Shown: positions 14,530-24,496 of the stretch, in pieces
Layout of the letters: each line of letters begins with the position of its first letter
Position numbering within the stretch: the stretch's first letter is position 1
From: Syncephalastrum monosporum B8922
Lineage: Eukaryota; Mucoromycota; Mucoromycetes; Mucorales; Syncephalastraceae
Assembly (NCBI GenBank): GCA_000697355.1
Contig: JNEN01000774.1
Span: 62,001-126,000, forward strand
DNA length: 64,000 bases
Direction: 5' to 3'
Program-made: the position numbers and the translations under genes
Notes under the pieces: model-generated
What the model was told of the DNA's origin: nothing
Seen by the model: the letters and a program-made list of their open reading frames with translations, nothing else
Database searches by the model: none

Positions 14530-15146
14530 ATGGCACCTCAGGGCACTGCGCGTGAGTACGTTGAATCCTTTGTGAAGGAGCAAGACGTACAAGACTATTT
14601 GGCTCGACAGCAACCCAAGTACGATCCACACAAGGCACAACAACAGGCTTCGGAAACATCACCTCATGAAGCACCAAATCAAGGAAAACAGCAAGAACAA
14701 CAAAGACATGAACCTAGCCAGAGTATCCATCGCCCCACGCTGAATCCAATGCCAGCTGCTGATGAGCAGCAAACAAATGAACAGCAGCAACCACGGCAGC
14801 AACCTCAAGTCGTGTGGACCTATCGGGACGCTGCCGATCAACGCAAAGAGATTCACAACGCGGCTCAAGACAATTGCGCCGATTTGCACGCAGAGCTCTG
14901 GTCGTGTTTTAAAGACGGCAGCTGGTGGGATAAGGCCAAGATGTGTGAAGCCCAAAAACAGAAGTTCTGGGCCTGCTACAACAAACAAAAGGTGAATGTC
15001 GAATGGGAAACCGTTATCGAAGACAGTAACTAATCTACGTTTAACAGAAATTCCTGAAGGATGCCAACTACAAAGGCCCTATCAACGCACCTGAGGATGA
15101 CGCCAAGATCCTCCAAGAAGCCTTACTGCTTCCACGGGATGATTAA
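14530..15146 (+). CDS. twin CX9C (CHCH) protein with Gln-rich N-terminus
   Basis: Two exons, 14530-14991 and 15048-15146, about 186 aa. The first ~100 residues are rich in Gln. The conserved part is C-ADLHAELWS-C and C-EAQKQKFWA-C, two CX9C motifs separated by a helix turn, followed by KKFLKDANYKGP. Twin CX9C proteins are usually imported by Mia40 into the mitochondrial intermembrane space and often serve cytochrome oxidase or MICOS assembly. Which member this is cannot be decided; the WSCFKDGSWWDKAKMC arrangement is not one I can name. The retained-intron reading ends shortly after the second motif, but the splice adds the conserved-looking KFLKDANY end. Confidence 0.75.
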
Positions 15147-15346
15147 AGAAAAGAAAAAGAGAAGCCGCTGTGAATATTTGTATCATAAGATTAATAACAA
15201 TAGATATATCCTCTAGGTGTACTTGCTGCATTATGTTGTTTCCGCAGGGGAAAAAATGAAGCAATAGAGTTTGCTGATAGAACAGAAAAGCGTGTATAAA
15301 AGCAAAAAAGAAGATAGTATTGAGTCATCTCTCATTTGACCCTGAT

Positions 15347-17106
15347 ATGAAAAGTCTCTTGGTGCATGGCGGCGCTCTTCTTGCTGCATCTTTGGCGCTG
15401 GTCGTCAAAGGCTCGCCTATCACATCTGAAACGCTGTCCTTGATCCCGATCTCCACCAACCTCCGCGATCCCAATGCCCTTCCTACAAACGATCCCATCC
15501 GCGATATAGACACCGAAGACGAGAATGAAGGAAGTGAAGATGACCAAGAGGAAGACATGACTTCGACCTCTTACACGTCCATGACCCAGTTCACGTACAC
15601 AAGCGGTGACAATACGGCCATGCCTACATTTACAGACGTGCCTGAACCAACCGGGCCCTATCCGAGTCTTGCCAGCACAGCCGAGACTATGGACGCCTCG
15701 TCTCTCGCTCCAACCTCTTCGTCCATGCCCTCGTCCTCTACCATGGTCCGCAATGTCCGTCCTGCGGCCTCGCCTGCATACCTGCCTGAATTCGACCGCG
15801 AGTACCCCACAGTGCATGCACCGGCTAGCGTACCGACCGGTCCCCTGACGCGCGGTGAGATTGAGTTCAGCCTGGACGAGTATCCGGACGTTTGGAAAGT
15901 GCCGTCGGGCGACCATCCCGAGATTGAAGCCGCGATGGAGGCCATAGACTGGTCCCGCGTGCCTGACATTGAGCCACGACCTACGAACGAGCTGGGTGAA
16001 GTGGACATGAGTGAATACGACTTTGAAAAGGATGCTGACTGCTGGTGGGCGTCGACGGGTTGCGTGGAACCCAAGGTGGATTATCTTCCTGCCGATGTCC
16101 ATCTATGTTCCAACCCTGGCACCTGGGGTCTGGTAAGTCTTTGATGCGATGATACAAAAACAAGACAGAAAGAAGTGACTTGTACATTGTAGACTTTCGA
16201 TGATGGACCGCTGAACCCGCACAAAGCACGGATGATCAAAGTTGGAAAGAATAACGGTGGGCCGGGTACGGAAGACGACGAGGAAGGCGAGACAATGGAT
16301 CCTTATGCGGAGCCGCGTCTGTATGATTATCTCGCCAAGCATAATCAGACTGCGACCCTCTTTTGTAAGTTGGATATCTACGCGCGGAACCAAGTACTAA
16401 TAGTTTTTTGTTCGGTACAGACGTGGGCTCGAACGTCGTGTCTTATCCGGAAGCAGCAGTGCGGGCATATCAGTCTGGCCATGGCCTCTGCCTTCACACG
16501 TGGTCACATTCTGCCATGACTACGCTGACGAACGAGCAAGTGGTTGCCGAGCTCTACTGGACGCTCCGTGCCGTGAAAGAGGCGACGGGCGTCACGTCTC
16601 GGTGTTGGCGACCTCCCTTTGGTGATGTCGACGACCGTGTTCGAGCTATTGCCCACCAACTTGGCTTAGTCACCGTTCTCTGGGACGCGGATTCGCAAGA
16701 TTGGCAACTGCCTTCCAAGACCAACAACGGAACACTGACGCCGGACGCTGTGGATGGCTATTTCACCAACTGGATCGCTGCACGGGTCAGTGGAAATGAC
16801 ACTCTGCATGGCCACCTGGGTCTGGAGCATGAGCTGAACGAGGCTACTATTACTGTTGCTGAGAAGTGGCTACCCAAGCTGAAAGAAGCCTTCAACGTCA
16901 CGCAAGTCCACGAATGCACCGAGATGCCTGAGCTTTACTGGGAACTGTCCAAGCAGCCGACCAAGCCCAAGAAAGATCACGATAAAGAAGAGGAGCAAGA
17001 GGAAGAGGAAGACAAGGAAGACAAGGAAGACAAGGAAGACAAGGAGGAGAAAGAAGAGAAGGAGGAGAAGGAAGATGAAGGGAAGGAGCAAGAGGAAGAA
17101 GAGTAA
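15347..17106 (+). CDS. chitin (polysaccharide) deacetylase, CE4 family, secreted
   Basis: Three exons, 15347-16132, 16193-16364, 16421-17106, about 547 aa. It begins with a signal peptide (MKSLLVHGGALLAASLALVV), then an acidic Ser/Thr-rich region of ~150 residues. The NodB domain starts near residue 255: LTFDDGP (catalytic and metal Asp), HTWSH (the two metal His), RPPFGDVDDR, WDADSQDW, and HGHLGLEH. CE4 enzymes remove acetyl groups from chitin, making chitosan, a main wall polymer in Mucorales. All CE4 motifs are intact. The C-terminus is an unusual Lys/Glu/Asp run made of a 9-nt repeat (16980-17100), with no hydrophobic GPI tail. Start at 15347 gives the signal peptide directly. Confidence 0.9.
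16978..17100 (+). repeat. Lys/Glu/Asp-coding tandem repeat
   Basis: Imperfect tandem copies of GACAAGGAA and related GAGAAGGAG units at the 3' end of the deacetylase coding region. They encode a highly charged tail (KEDKEDKEDKEEKEEKEEK). Confidence 0.8.
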
Positions 17107-17450
17107 TTTTCTTTGATTGTAGCATTCGGTAGACATTAGCTATGCAGCTATACATACTTCCCATACTTACATTTATACTTACGTTTACACTTATAATAAC
17201 GTTTACATGACATGAGACCGCAGTGGGGGTTTCTGTGGTTTTTACTTTTCTTGCATCCATATCTCTTGTTCTATTTTATTGACTGTTTTCTTGCATAAGA
17301 CGGATTCATTCGTTTTAATTTCGTGATTTGATTGGTCTTGTTGAGTAAGCTGCCCATCAAATATTATGATTTGTTCGAATGACTCACTGGTGTTCCTTTT
17401 TTTCTCCACTCGGGTTTCTTTTTCCTCTCCTTTGTCTTTATTGAATCGTC
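17107..17450. other. intergenic
   Basis: AT-rich spacer with ACTTATA/TTACATTTA words near 17160-17200 and a pyrimidine-rich promoter region before 17451. No gene seen. Confidence 0.5.
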
Positions 17451-18156
17451 ATGGTCGCCGAAACCAAGCAAAAGCTCACGATTGGCGTGTTGGGTATGTC
17501 TCTCTATCCCGATTGTCAGCCAATACAGTCTTGTATTGATTGCGCTTTTGATAGCCCTCCAGGGTGCGTTTCTCGAGCACATTCACATGCTCAACAACCT
17601 GGATCTTGTCGAGGAGGCGATCCCGGTGCGCACGCTCGAGCAGCTGAATGCGGTGGATGCGCTCATTATTCCTGGTGGTGAATCGACTGCGATGGCCCTG
17701 ATTGCGGAACGGTGTCAGCTTCTGGAGCCTTTGAGGGAGTTTGTGCGACGCAAGCCAACGTGGGGTACCTGTGCAGGCATGATCTTGCTTGCTAACGAGG
17801 CTACTTCGACAAAGAAGGGTGGGCAGCAGCTGCTGGGAGGCTTGGAGATCGCCGTAAACCGGAATCAGTTCGGCACCCAGAAGGATTCGTTTGACACGAT
17901 GCTGCACATGCCCGAACTGGTCGGTGACGAGCCGTTCCGGGCTGTTTTCATCCGTGCCCCAATTATCACTGCTGTTCTGTCCGATAATGTCAAGGTTGTC
18001 GCTCGCCTTGAGCAAGCCGTCGGTCAGACCGAGGCGGAGACTATCGTTGCTGTACGCCAGGGCCACCTCTTTGCCACTGCCTTCCACCCCGAGCTGACCC
18101 ACGATGACCGTCTGCACAGATATTTTGTCAATGTCGCCTTGCAGCATCTGTCGTAA
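17451..18156 (+). CDS. PDX2: pyridoxal 5'-phosphate synthase glutaminase subunit (Sno/Pdx2)
   Basis: Two exons, 17451-17493 and 17555-18156, about 214 aa, the usual family length. The spliced start reads LTIGVLALQGAFLEH. Motifs: PGGESTAM (oxyanion region), TWGTCAGMILL with the nucleophile Cys, LGGLEIAVNRNQFGTQ and FHPELT with the catalytic His and Glu. The enzyme hydrolyses glutamine and channels ammonia to the Snz/Pdx1 synthase, which makes PLP from ribose 5-phosphate and glyceraldehyde 3-phosphate. The partner gene is not in this window. A PLP enzyme (serine hydroxymethyltransferase) lies at the far end, but no link is implied. Confidence 0.95.
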
Positions 18157-18600
18157 TACCCTCCTACGATTAATCACACTTTCAATTAGAGTTGTCACCA
18201 TAGAGTCCTGGGTCCTGTATACTGTATAAAAAAATGCAATAATTGAGATCGATCTCTACCCTACTTGTATTCAGATAGCCTTTGTTTTTTTTTATGAATA
18301 TCGACTTCATTGACCCCACGGATTGTTGAATACAAACAATGATACAATCTACAAGCAAACTAGCCTATCGAGATTCATTCTAAAGTCAGTTGGTCGTCCG
18401 ACTGAAGTGCGCTTTCTACATACCTACGGTGAAGCAGGGTTCGTTATTGCGCGCGCAAGGCGGCAGCCGCCACCTCATCTAACTAACGCGCCCGTGGAGG
18501 GCACGCGTCTAATTCCTTTTGTTAAACCCATGTCTCATCTTATTTGGAAAAAATGACGCGCGGCGGGGTGAGCGCAAGAGACGGGGGGGTGGTGAGCGTA
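18157..18600. other. intergenic
   Basis: Spacer between Pdx2 and the Fanzor relic. It has a poly-T run near 18280 and GC-rich sequence at 18440-18600. No gene seen. Confidence 0.45.
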
Positions 18601-20954
18601 TCAATTACCCTTCATTATTGTGGCTTCTTGGTCGAAGGGCAGCAAGGTTTCGCCATTGAATAGTTTGCTGGCGCCAGCGAGAGCGATGCATTGTGCTGAT
18701 GTTTTGTCATGACCCTGGGTCCCCATACCCTGCTTAACAAGGTCGCATTCTGCATTGACGCAGCGAGAGACGCCTAGGTTTACTTTGCTCTGGCCTTTTG
18801 GCGGTAATGCGGATGGAAGATGGGCTGAAGACAGCAGCTGCAAGTCTGTGAGCTTCGGTGCTCGTCGGTAATGGCTACGACAGCGTGCTTGGCCTCGAAC
18901 TGTCGCATCTTTCTGCCGCCGTACCGAAGATGACCTTTGATTGTGGAGCCGACACCAGTCCCTTTGTTTCCGATGAAACGTATGGGTATTGCCTTCGCAT
19001 TTGTGTGCTTCTTTGCAAGCTTGCGTTCCTCTGCGGCAATGCGCTGATATGCGCGTTTCTTTTTTTTTTTTATCTCTGCCGTGTATTTGAGGGACGCAAG
19101 TCGTGCACTGTTGTAGAACCAACGCAAATGTGGAGACATCTCTTTGCGCATCTGATGTATATTTTTTAAAGTTAATGCCATAATCAACAGTCTTAGTTTG
19201 AGTACAAACCTCATGCGCTTTGAGCAAGTCGTCGACATCTCGACAGGCAGACAAACTTGCTGCTGAAAGGGCGTTCTCGGCGGCAGAGACGCACGGATGA
19301 AGGCTCTTCTGAGTCTTGATGAGTCGCAGGTGTCTCGAGGTGAAGGACTCATGATGCAGGTGCTTGGCGGTGGTCTTCAGGAGGTGGACTTTTTTTGTTG
19401 GTGGTAAACCACCGTGCTGATTTCGCTCGATCGGGATGTGCACCGACGTGGCCAATGTACATATACAGTAGCCGCGCGGATAAGTTATACGCTCGGAGGA
19501 TTCAAAAAATATAACCAAGGCTAGAATATAACCTATCTGGGCGTAGCTGCGCGGATACATTACACCTCGGGAAATTGGAAAAGAGTAACTTAGGCCAGAA
19601 TATAACTTATCTGCGTATAACTTATCCGCGCGGCTACTGTATGCATATTGATAGATGTGCCTTCTACCTTTTCTTGAACAATTTCTTCGACCGCTCAAGC
19701 TGCACTTGATATCTTTGAAGGTTCTCGAGTTGATTGGGGTCCATGGTAGCCTTGCGCAATTTTTTCTGCTCTTGGTATCTCCGTCGTTTCAGTTTCGCTA
19801 ATTCTTCGTTTTTGCCGCTTCTTTGACTGCTCTCCGCTTCATGTCTCTGCTCTTTGGGCTTGGCGTCGGATTTGTCGTCGGGCTTGGGAGACAATATTAA
19901 TTGAAACCATGCCTTGCTGAGGTAAAAGAGCATCTTCCGCACTGTCTGTGGGGACCACATATTTTTCAGGTTCGCAGCATAGCGCTGGACAGCTTGAGTT
20001 AGGGCATAAGACATGCCTTCTTTTGAAGGTCGAGTTCGATGAAAATCTTGCTGCTCGTAAGGTAAAAGTTTGGTCCATTCCGGGTGCCTATCGCAGTTGT
20101 GTCTATCATGCCCAAGGTAGAATGTGTGGACGGATGATATATGCTCAGGCCCAAAAAGCTTCATGAGATCATCGCTTTCTGTGAAAGTATGCTCTGGTGG
20201 CCGCATCACCCTTATCGTCCTTATATCCGCTGGCAGTTCATCATGCAATGGAAAGGGGTTATCCGTCGGGCTTGCGAGATGCATCATAGTCGCCAAAACG
20301 AGTAGCGCAAGGTCATTGATGTCGTCCGAAATATACTCCATAGCTTCTAGGAGTTTGTTTTTGATGGTCGATCGGGTGGGTTCGTCCATGTCTTTTCGTA
20401 GTATGCTGCTGATAGTCGTCGTACAAGTTCTGGTGTATTCAGTGTCAATGGGCGTCTGTGTCTTGGGCAAGTCTTGCTTTTGTCTGACAGGGGTAGACTC
20501 ATGATTTGATCGAAGTTGTCATATACGAGTGTTTTCTAGAGCACGCTAGGAGCGTATTGCTTGTGCTTTCGGAAATGAGCGGCCATCGACTTCGTTTCAA
20601 GGTGCCGATATCGTCAGCTGTGTCAAGGAGCCCATGTGGCATCGTTTTCATGCTCAACAGTTGCTGTCTTTTTTCATTGCATGCTTTTGTAATCTTCTCG
20701 ATTTCTTTTTTGTCTGTGGGCTCAGAAGATACTTTAAGCGATCGGATGACTGCCTTGAGCTTGTTGCCGAACGCTTGGTGTAATAGATCGATTGCTCTTT
20801 CCTCGGTCAATTTGGATGTGGACCCTGATGCCGTTGAAGGCGCAGACGCTGATGCGGAGGATGTTATCGCAGAGGATCCGGCTTTTAATGAGACAGGTAG
20901 AGGCTTGAATGTCGAATCAGTAACGTTTTGCCGAGTTTTTTTGCGCGGAGCCAT
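18601..20954 (-). pseudogene. degenerate Fanzor (eukaryotic TnpB-like) transposon protein
   Basis: Minus-strand remnants in order: MAPRKKTRQNV start (20954) with an acidic/basic N-terminal region; a second block (20470-19664) with EYTRTCTTTISSIL, ALTQAVQRYAANLKNMWS; then after the MITE, KTQKSLHPCVSAAENALSA, and by a GT-AG intron LRWFYNSARLASLKYTAEI, IRFIGNKGTGVGSTIKGHLR, TDEHRSSQTCSCC, GVSRCVNAEC and DKTSAQCIALAG. The last four are the RuvC-II Glu, the C-x2-C...C-x4-C zinc ribbon and RuvC-III of TnpB/Fanzor nucleases. The RuvC-I Asp segment was not found, and a one-base frameshift lies between the halves of the zinc ribbon (near 18782). Known Fanzors are RNA-guided DNA nucleases of transposon origin; this copy looks dead. 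Confidence 0.75.
19466..19639. mobile_element. 174-bp MITE with TA target duplication (Tc1/mariner-type ends)
   Basis: Both ends carry the same 27-bp sequence in inverted orientation with no mismatch, beginning CAGTAGCCGCGCGGATAA. The element is flanked by TA on each side (19464-19465 and 19640-19641). It has no coding capacity. The interior looks like two diverged ~80-bp direct copies, each with GCGCGGATA near its start and AGAATATAAC near its end. CAGT ends with a TA duplication fit Tc1/mariner superfamily elements. It sits in the Fanzor remnant, between the REC-like block and the RuvC part. No second copy was seen in this window. Confidence 0.85.
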
Positions 20955-21714
20955 AGTTGACAATATGCGAGAAGACAAAAGAGATGAATGCGGATAAGGC
21001 GTGAGTCAAAAAAAGAAACGAAGAAATAGAATGATGATAACGTCGAAACGAAAACAGTGATCAAGACGCTGAGACCTAGACCAGGTTATCTCGTTTGGTT
21101 TCAAACGGATTTAACTAGAACTTGTGTCAATTCAAGAATTGTGAACTGCTCCAACGTCAGGATACGAGAGAGGCGCAATCAGCTCGTACATTCCTATTTA
21201 GTTATGAGAGCTACCAGTGTCGTCAGGAGATACACAGATGGTCCCTTCTTTTTTTTAGAAAGGGTTTATCATAACGCCGCTTGCATGCGATACACAGATG
21301 GTCGAATAGCGCACAACATTTTCAACTTGCCCTATTTAAACAAATGGCGGCACTCGTTTCAATTCGTCCAAGAGTGACACTTCCATTGCACTCCGGGTGC
21401 GACTGAGCCCCTTCGCCTGCGGCTTTCTGGTCATTATAACTTCTACTTGTTTTTCGAATATCTCCTCCGAGTCGAAGGCTAGCTGGGGTCTTCGTACCCA
21501 CTCGCCCATAGGGGCGTTGAGTGAAAATCGTACTGCAAGGCTTTCCTCTATCTGTATGCAGATATACACACCGTATACAGTATGTAGATACATGCAAACT
21601 GTATGTCATTAATGGGACGACGTGTATAATGGTGTAGAGTGATGTCAGAAAAGGCACGTCACTGCTTTTTAATAGATAGAGTGAAGAGTAATTTTGAGAT
21701 GAGCGTGATAGCTA
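20955..21714. other. intergenic with repeat copy B
   Basis: Holds the dispersed repeat at 21364-21486, and a 15-bp direct repeat GATACACAGATGGTC near 21230 and 21288. A minus-strand open frame (21593-21336) ending KRVPPFV overlaps the repeat and may be a coding relic. Confidence 0.4.
21364..21486. repeat. dispersed repeat, copy B
   Basis: Related to 3137-3268 in the same orientation. On the minus strand it is open and reads PQLAFDSEEIFEKQVEVIMT and RKPQAKGLSRTRSAMEVSLL. That suggests the repeat derives from the end of a protein gene. Confidence 0.4.
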
Positions 21715-23063
21715 TCATGATTTTTCGTCAGATTTTGAAGCGTCGTTCATACTCTGGCTAGAAGCAGAAGAAACCTTGCTTCTGCTGTTTGGTAATGTCT
21801 TGGCATACGAGTAAACGAGCCCAGCAATGAAACCTAGGTATCACACGCATCATGTGAGTGCTATAATATGTGCATTGACGGGTTCTTACCAATACTGATA
21901 GCGCTCACGCTACCCAAAGTCGCCGGGTCACCAAAAAATACAATGCCTGACACAGCTATGGGCAGCTTGTTTAATGCGCCGACCATGGAATATGTCGTCG
22001 AGGAGGTAATGCGCACGCACCATGCAGACGCATAAGACATGGCGAAGGCAGATGCGCCGGACAAAACCATCGCCCAAAGTCGAACACCGCGTTCCAGAGG
22101 TGGACTATCGGAAGCATTATAAGTATGTAAATGTGAGCGCCACTCCCGGATTCGTTTCGTTGAAAATGAACTTACAAATTATAAGAGAAATTCTCGGCAG
22201 ACCAGTCCTCAAGAAGCAGGCTCGGCAGGATCAAAAGAGGGATGGACAATAAGTTGTTGTAATAAACCGTATCAAAATCCTTGAAATTGGTAAGTTTGAT
22301 GCGCTTCCGCATGTACAGCACAAAGGCAGCCGAGGAGAAGCAGTTGATGGCCATCCAACCATAGCCTGTGATCACCGTCATGTCTGTGCCATACACGTTT
22401 GTGATAGCATCTGTAACATCTGTCCAGCCAGCAATAACAGATGATAGTGTCTATGTAACATTGTTATCACGACGTAGTTCAATTTCATGTCCATTATTTA
22501 CCATCAGACCAAATGAAACCATCATCAAGGCCGTGATATCACCACCGAACCAAAGAACTTCGCCGTAAGCAATGAGAATGATGGTCAAGTTCTTGAAAAT
22601 AGTGTATACTGGGATAGGCAAGAACTGAAGTGCCTTTGAGCCGGTATAAATCATGGCGACGAGGAAGACAACGATGGGCATCCACTTTTTGGCTTCGCCG
22701 GCGCTATAAGCGCGAAATTTGATCAAGTTCAGAAACTTGAATATATGCATAAAGACGACGGTCACGGTACTCTATTGATACAGGTGTGAACGAAAAGTCT
22801 CAGGAATAGCATTGAAAAGCCTATACCTGAACGGTCAATAGGAGAAAGACCATGTTAAAGTTACCGCTGACGACGTACTTGTTCATGACAGTCATCAAGA
22901 TGCTTGCTGCACAATAGCTGAGAATTGGCAAGCTCGTTTGAAGCGCTGGTGACAGCTGAACATGCCTCGAAGAAACCACGGCGGGTGGACTTGGTGAGGA
23001 CGGTGATGAGCCGGTGGTGACAGATTGCGATAGCTCTTTCTTGATATCGACTGATTGCATCAT
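21715..23063 (-). CDS. VRG4: GDP-mannose transporter, Vrg4-like
   Basis: Five exons on the minus strand (23063-22827, 22771-22502, 22450-22176, 22104-21890, 21833-21715), about 371 aa. Around ten hydrophobic helices are seen, starting [20 protein letters not shown] after a Ser/Pro-rich cytosolic head. Diagnostic motifs are [11 protein letters not shown] in the first repeat and [20 protein letters not shown] in the second; the GALNKLP motif contacts GDP-mannose. The protein imports GDP-mannose into the Golgi for mannan and glycoprotein synthesis in exchange for GMP. Every exon junction keeps frame with GT-AG borders. It is divergent from SAP18 across about 620 bp. Confidence 0.94.
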
Positions 23064-23687
23064 ATTTCGTTATTACCAAAGCAAGAAAGGGAAAGCAAAG
23101 GAAACGGAATAATAATGACAGCGATTATGAAGAATTGAAAAGGAAAAAGGGAGAGATAAAAAAAATACGAAGTAGTGGATAGCTGGTATGTATTCAAATA
23201 AAATATATCCTTGTTATATACACATATGCAATTTGGGCACGTAGTCCATTCCCCCTGCGTTACGGTCTGCCTAATGGAATTCACACGTCACTGGGCGCAT
23301 TCCATGGCGACGGCACTCCTACGCAGCGAATGGTGCCTTCCACGGACGAATACATGACCACGTAAACTTGCGTATCTAAGGTACACATCTGACATTCAAA
23401 GACAACGCAGGTTATAACTATCTACAAAAGCCTGACCTCGTGTAGTATGATGTGATGAAAACTGGTATGCAAAAGTTGTGACAACAACCTCACATATTGC
23501 ATAGACAACAATACGGAGTGACACCATCTACATGGTATCCATGACAAGACGCTCGCCGAAAATATTGGCATATGTGTCTCTGCTTTTGAAAGTCAACAAA
23601 GTGTGATGGGTAACACACTATCCCATCTGCATTTCGGACCCGCTGAGTGAAAGTATTGTTCTTTTTTTTTTTTCCGTTGTGCTGCCC
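23064..23687. other. divergent promoter region
   Basis: Between VRG4 (-) and SAP18 (+). It holds AT-rich sequence and a poly-T run (23660-23675) just before the SAP18 start. No gene seen. Confidence 0.5.
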
Positions 23688-24358
23688 ATGAGTGGAACTA
23701 AAGTCGATCGCGAGAAGGTACAACTTACTTGATTCCAAAGGACAACAGCAGACAGACTAATCCTGCTTTAGGATTGTCCTTTTTTGCTCAAAGTCTATAC
23801 ACGCAACGATGGTTTTCACAGGTGAGATCCAGCTTCTTATTCGATCGAACCATCCTCATTGACTCTGCCAATCTTAGCATACGCGACTTTTCCAAAGGAG
23901 ACGTGCCCTCTCCAGACGAACTGCTGCTCTATACATGGTATGATCGAAAGAATTGATGGTTTGACGCGAGATCTTGACGCGTTCTGATCTGATGTAGGCG
24001 CGATGCAACACTGGAAGAAGTGGCACACCTCATTGAACAAGTAACGCCGGCTGCACAACAACCCGATGCACGGATCGCGTTTCGACTGATCTATCTGGAC
24101 ACGGACACGGGGCTTTACCACTACCGCGAACTTGGTCGGGTTGCAAAGGTGGCCAAAAATTCGCAAGATGCAGACAAAACGCTAGAGGAGTGCCAGTTCA
24201 TGATTGGGGACTATCTGGACGTCGCTATCTTTGACGGCCCACCGGCAACGACTCGATACCGGGACGAACGCACACGAGCACCACCCCGCTTTTCTGCTGG
24301 AGGTGGCAACCGTCGCCCGTCAGGTGGAATGCGCAACCGGAACGATCGATTCCGGTAG
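23688..24358 (+). CDS. SAP18: SAP18 (Sin3-associated / ASAP-complex subunit)
   Basis: Four exons: 23688-23717, 23772-23821, 23878-23937, 23998-24358, about 166 aa. Spliced protein: MSGTKVDREKDCPFLLKVYT, RNDGFH, then FSKGDVPSPDELLLYTW, RDATLEEVAHLIEQV and FMIGDYLDVAI. These follow SAP18 closely (DREKTCPLLLRVF...GNVPSSELQIYTW...MDATL...IGDYLDIAI). SAP18 has a ubiquitin-like fold and joins Acinus and RNPS1 in the ASAP complex that binds spliced mRNA. The tail ends in an Arg/Gly-rich stretch. The longest simple frame here misreads exon 2, so the annotation depends on the splice model. A candidate Acinus lies at 59472 in this same window. Confidence 0.92.
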
Positions 24359-24496
24359 ATGAAACGAATAAGAGAAAATGAATGTTGATCGTGAAAATAC
24401 ATGTATGTATCTATACGCATGCGGAGGATGGGGCTTGTGGATGTATATGTAAAGTAAGTGCGTGTGTAATATCTATGTGATAACAGAGAGTTGCTA

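Noticed and set aside
15332..16102. Minus-strand open frame of 256 codons
   Set aside because: Antisense of the chitin deacetylase N-terminal region, with no recognisable domain.
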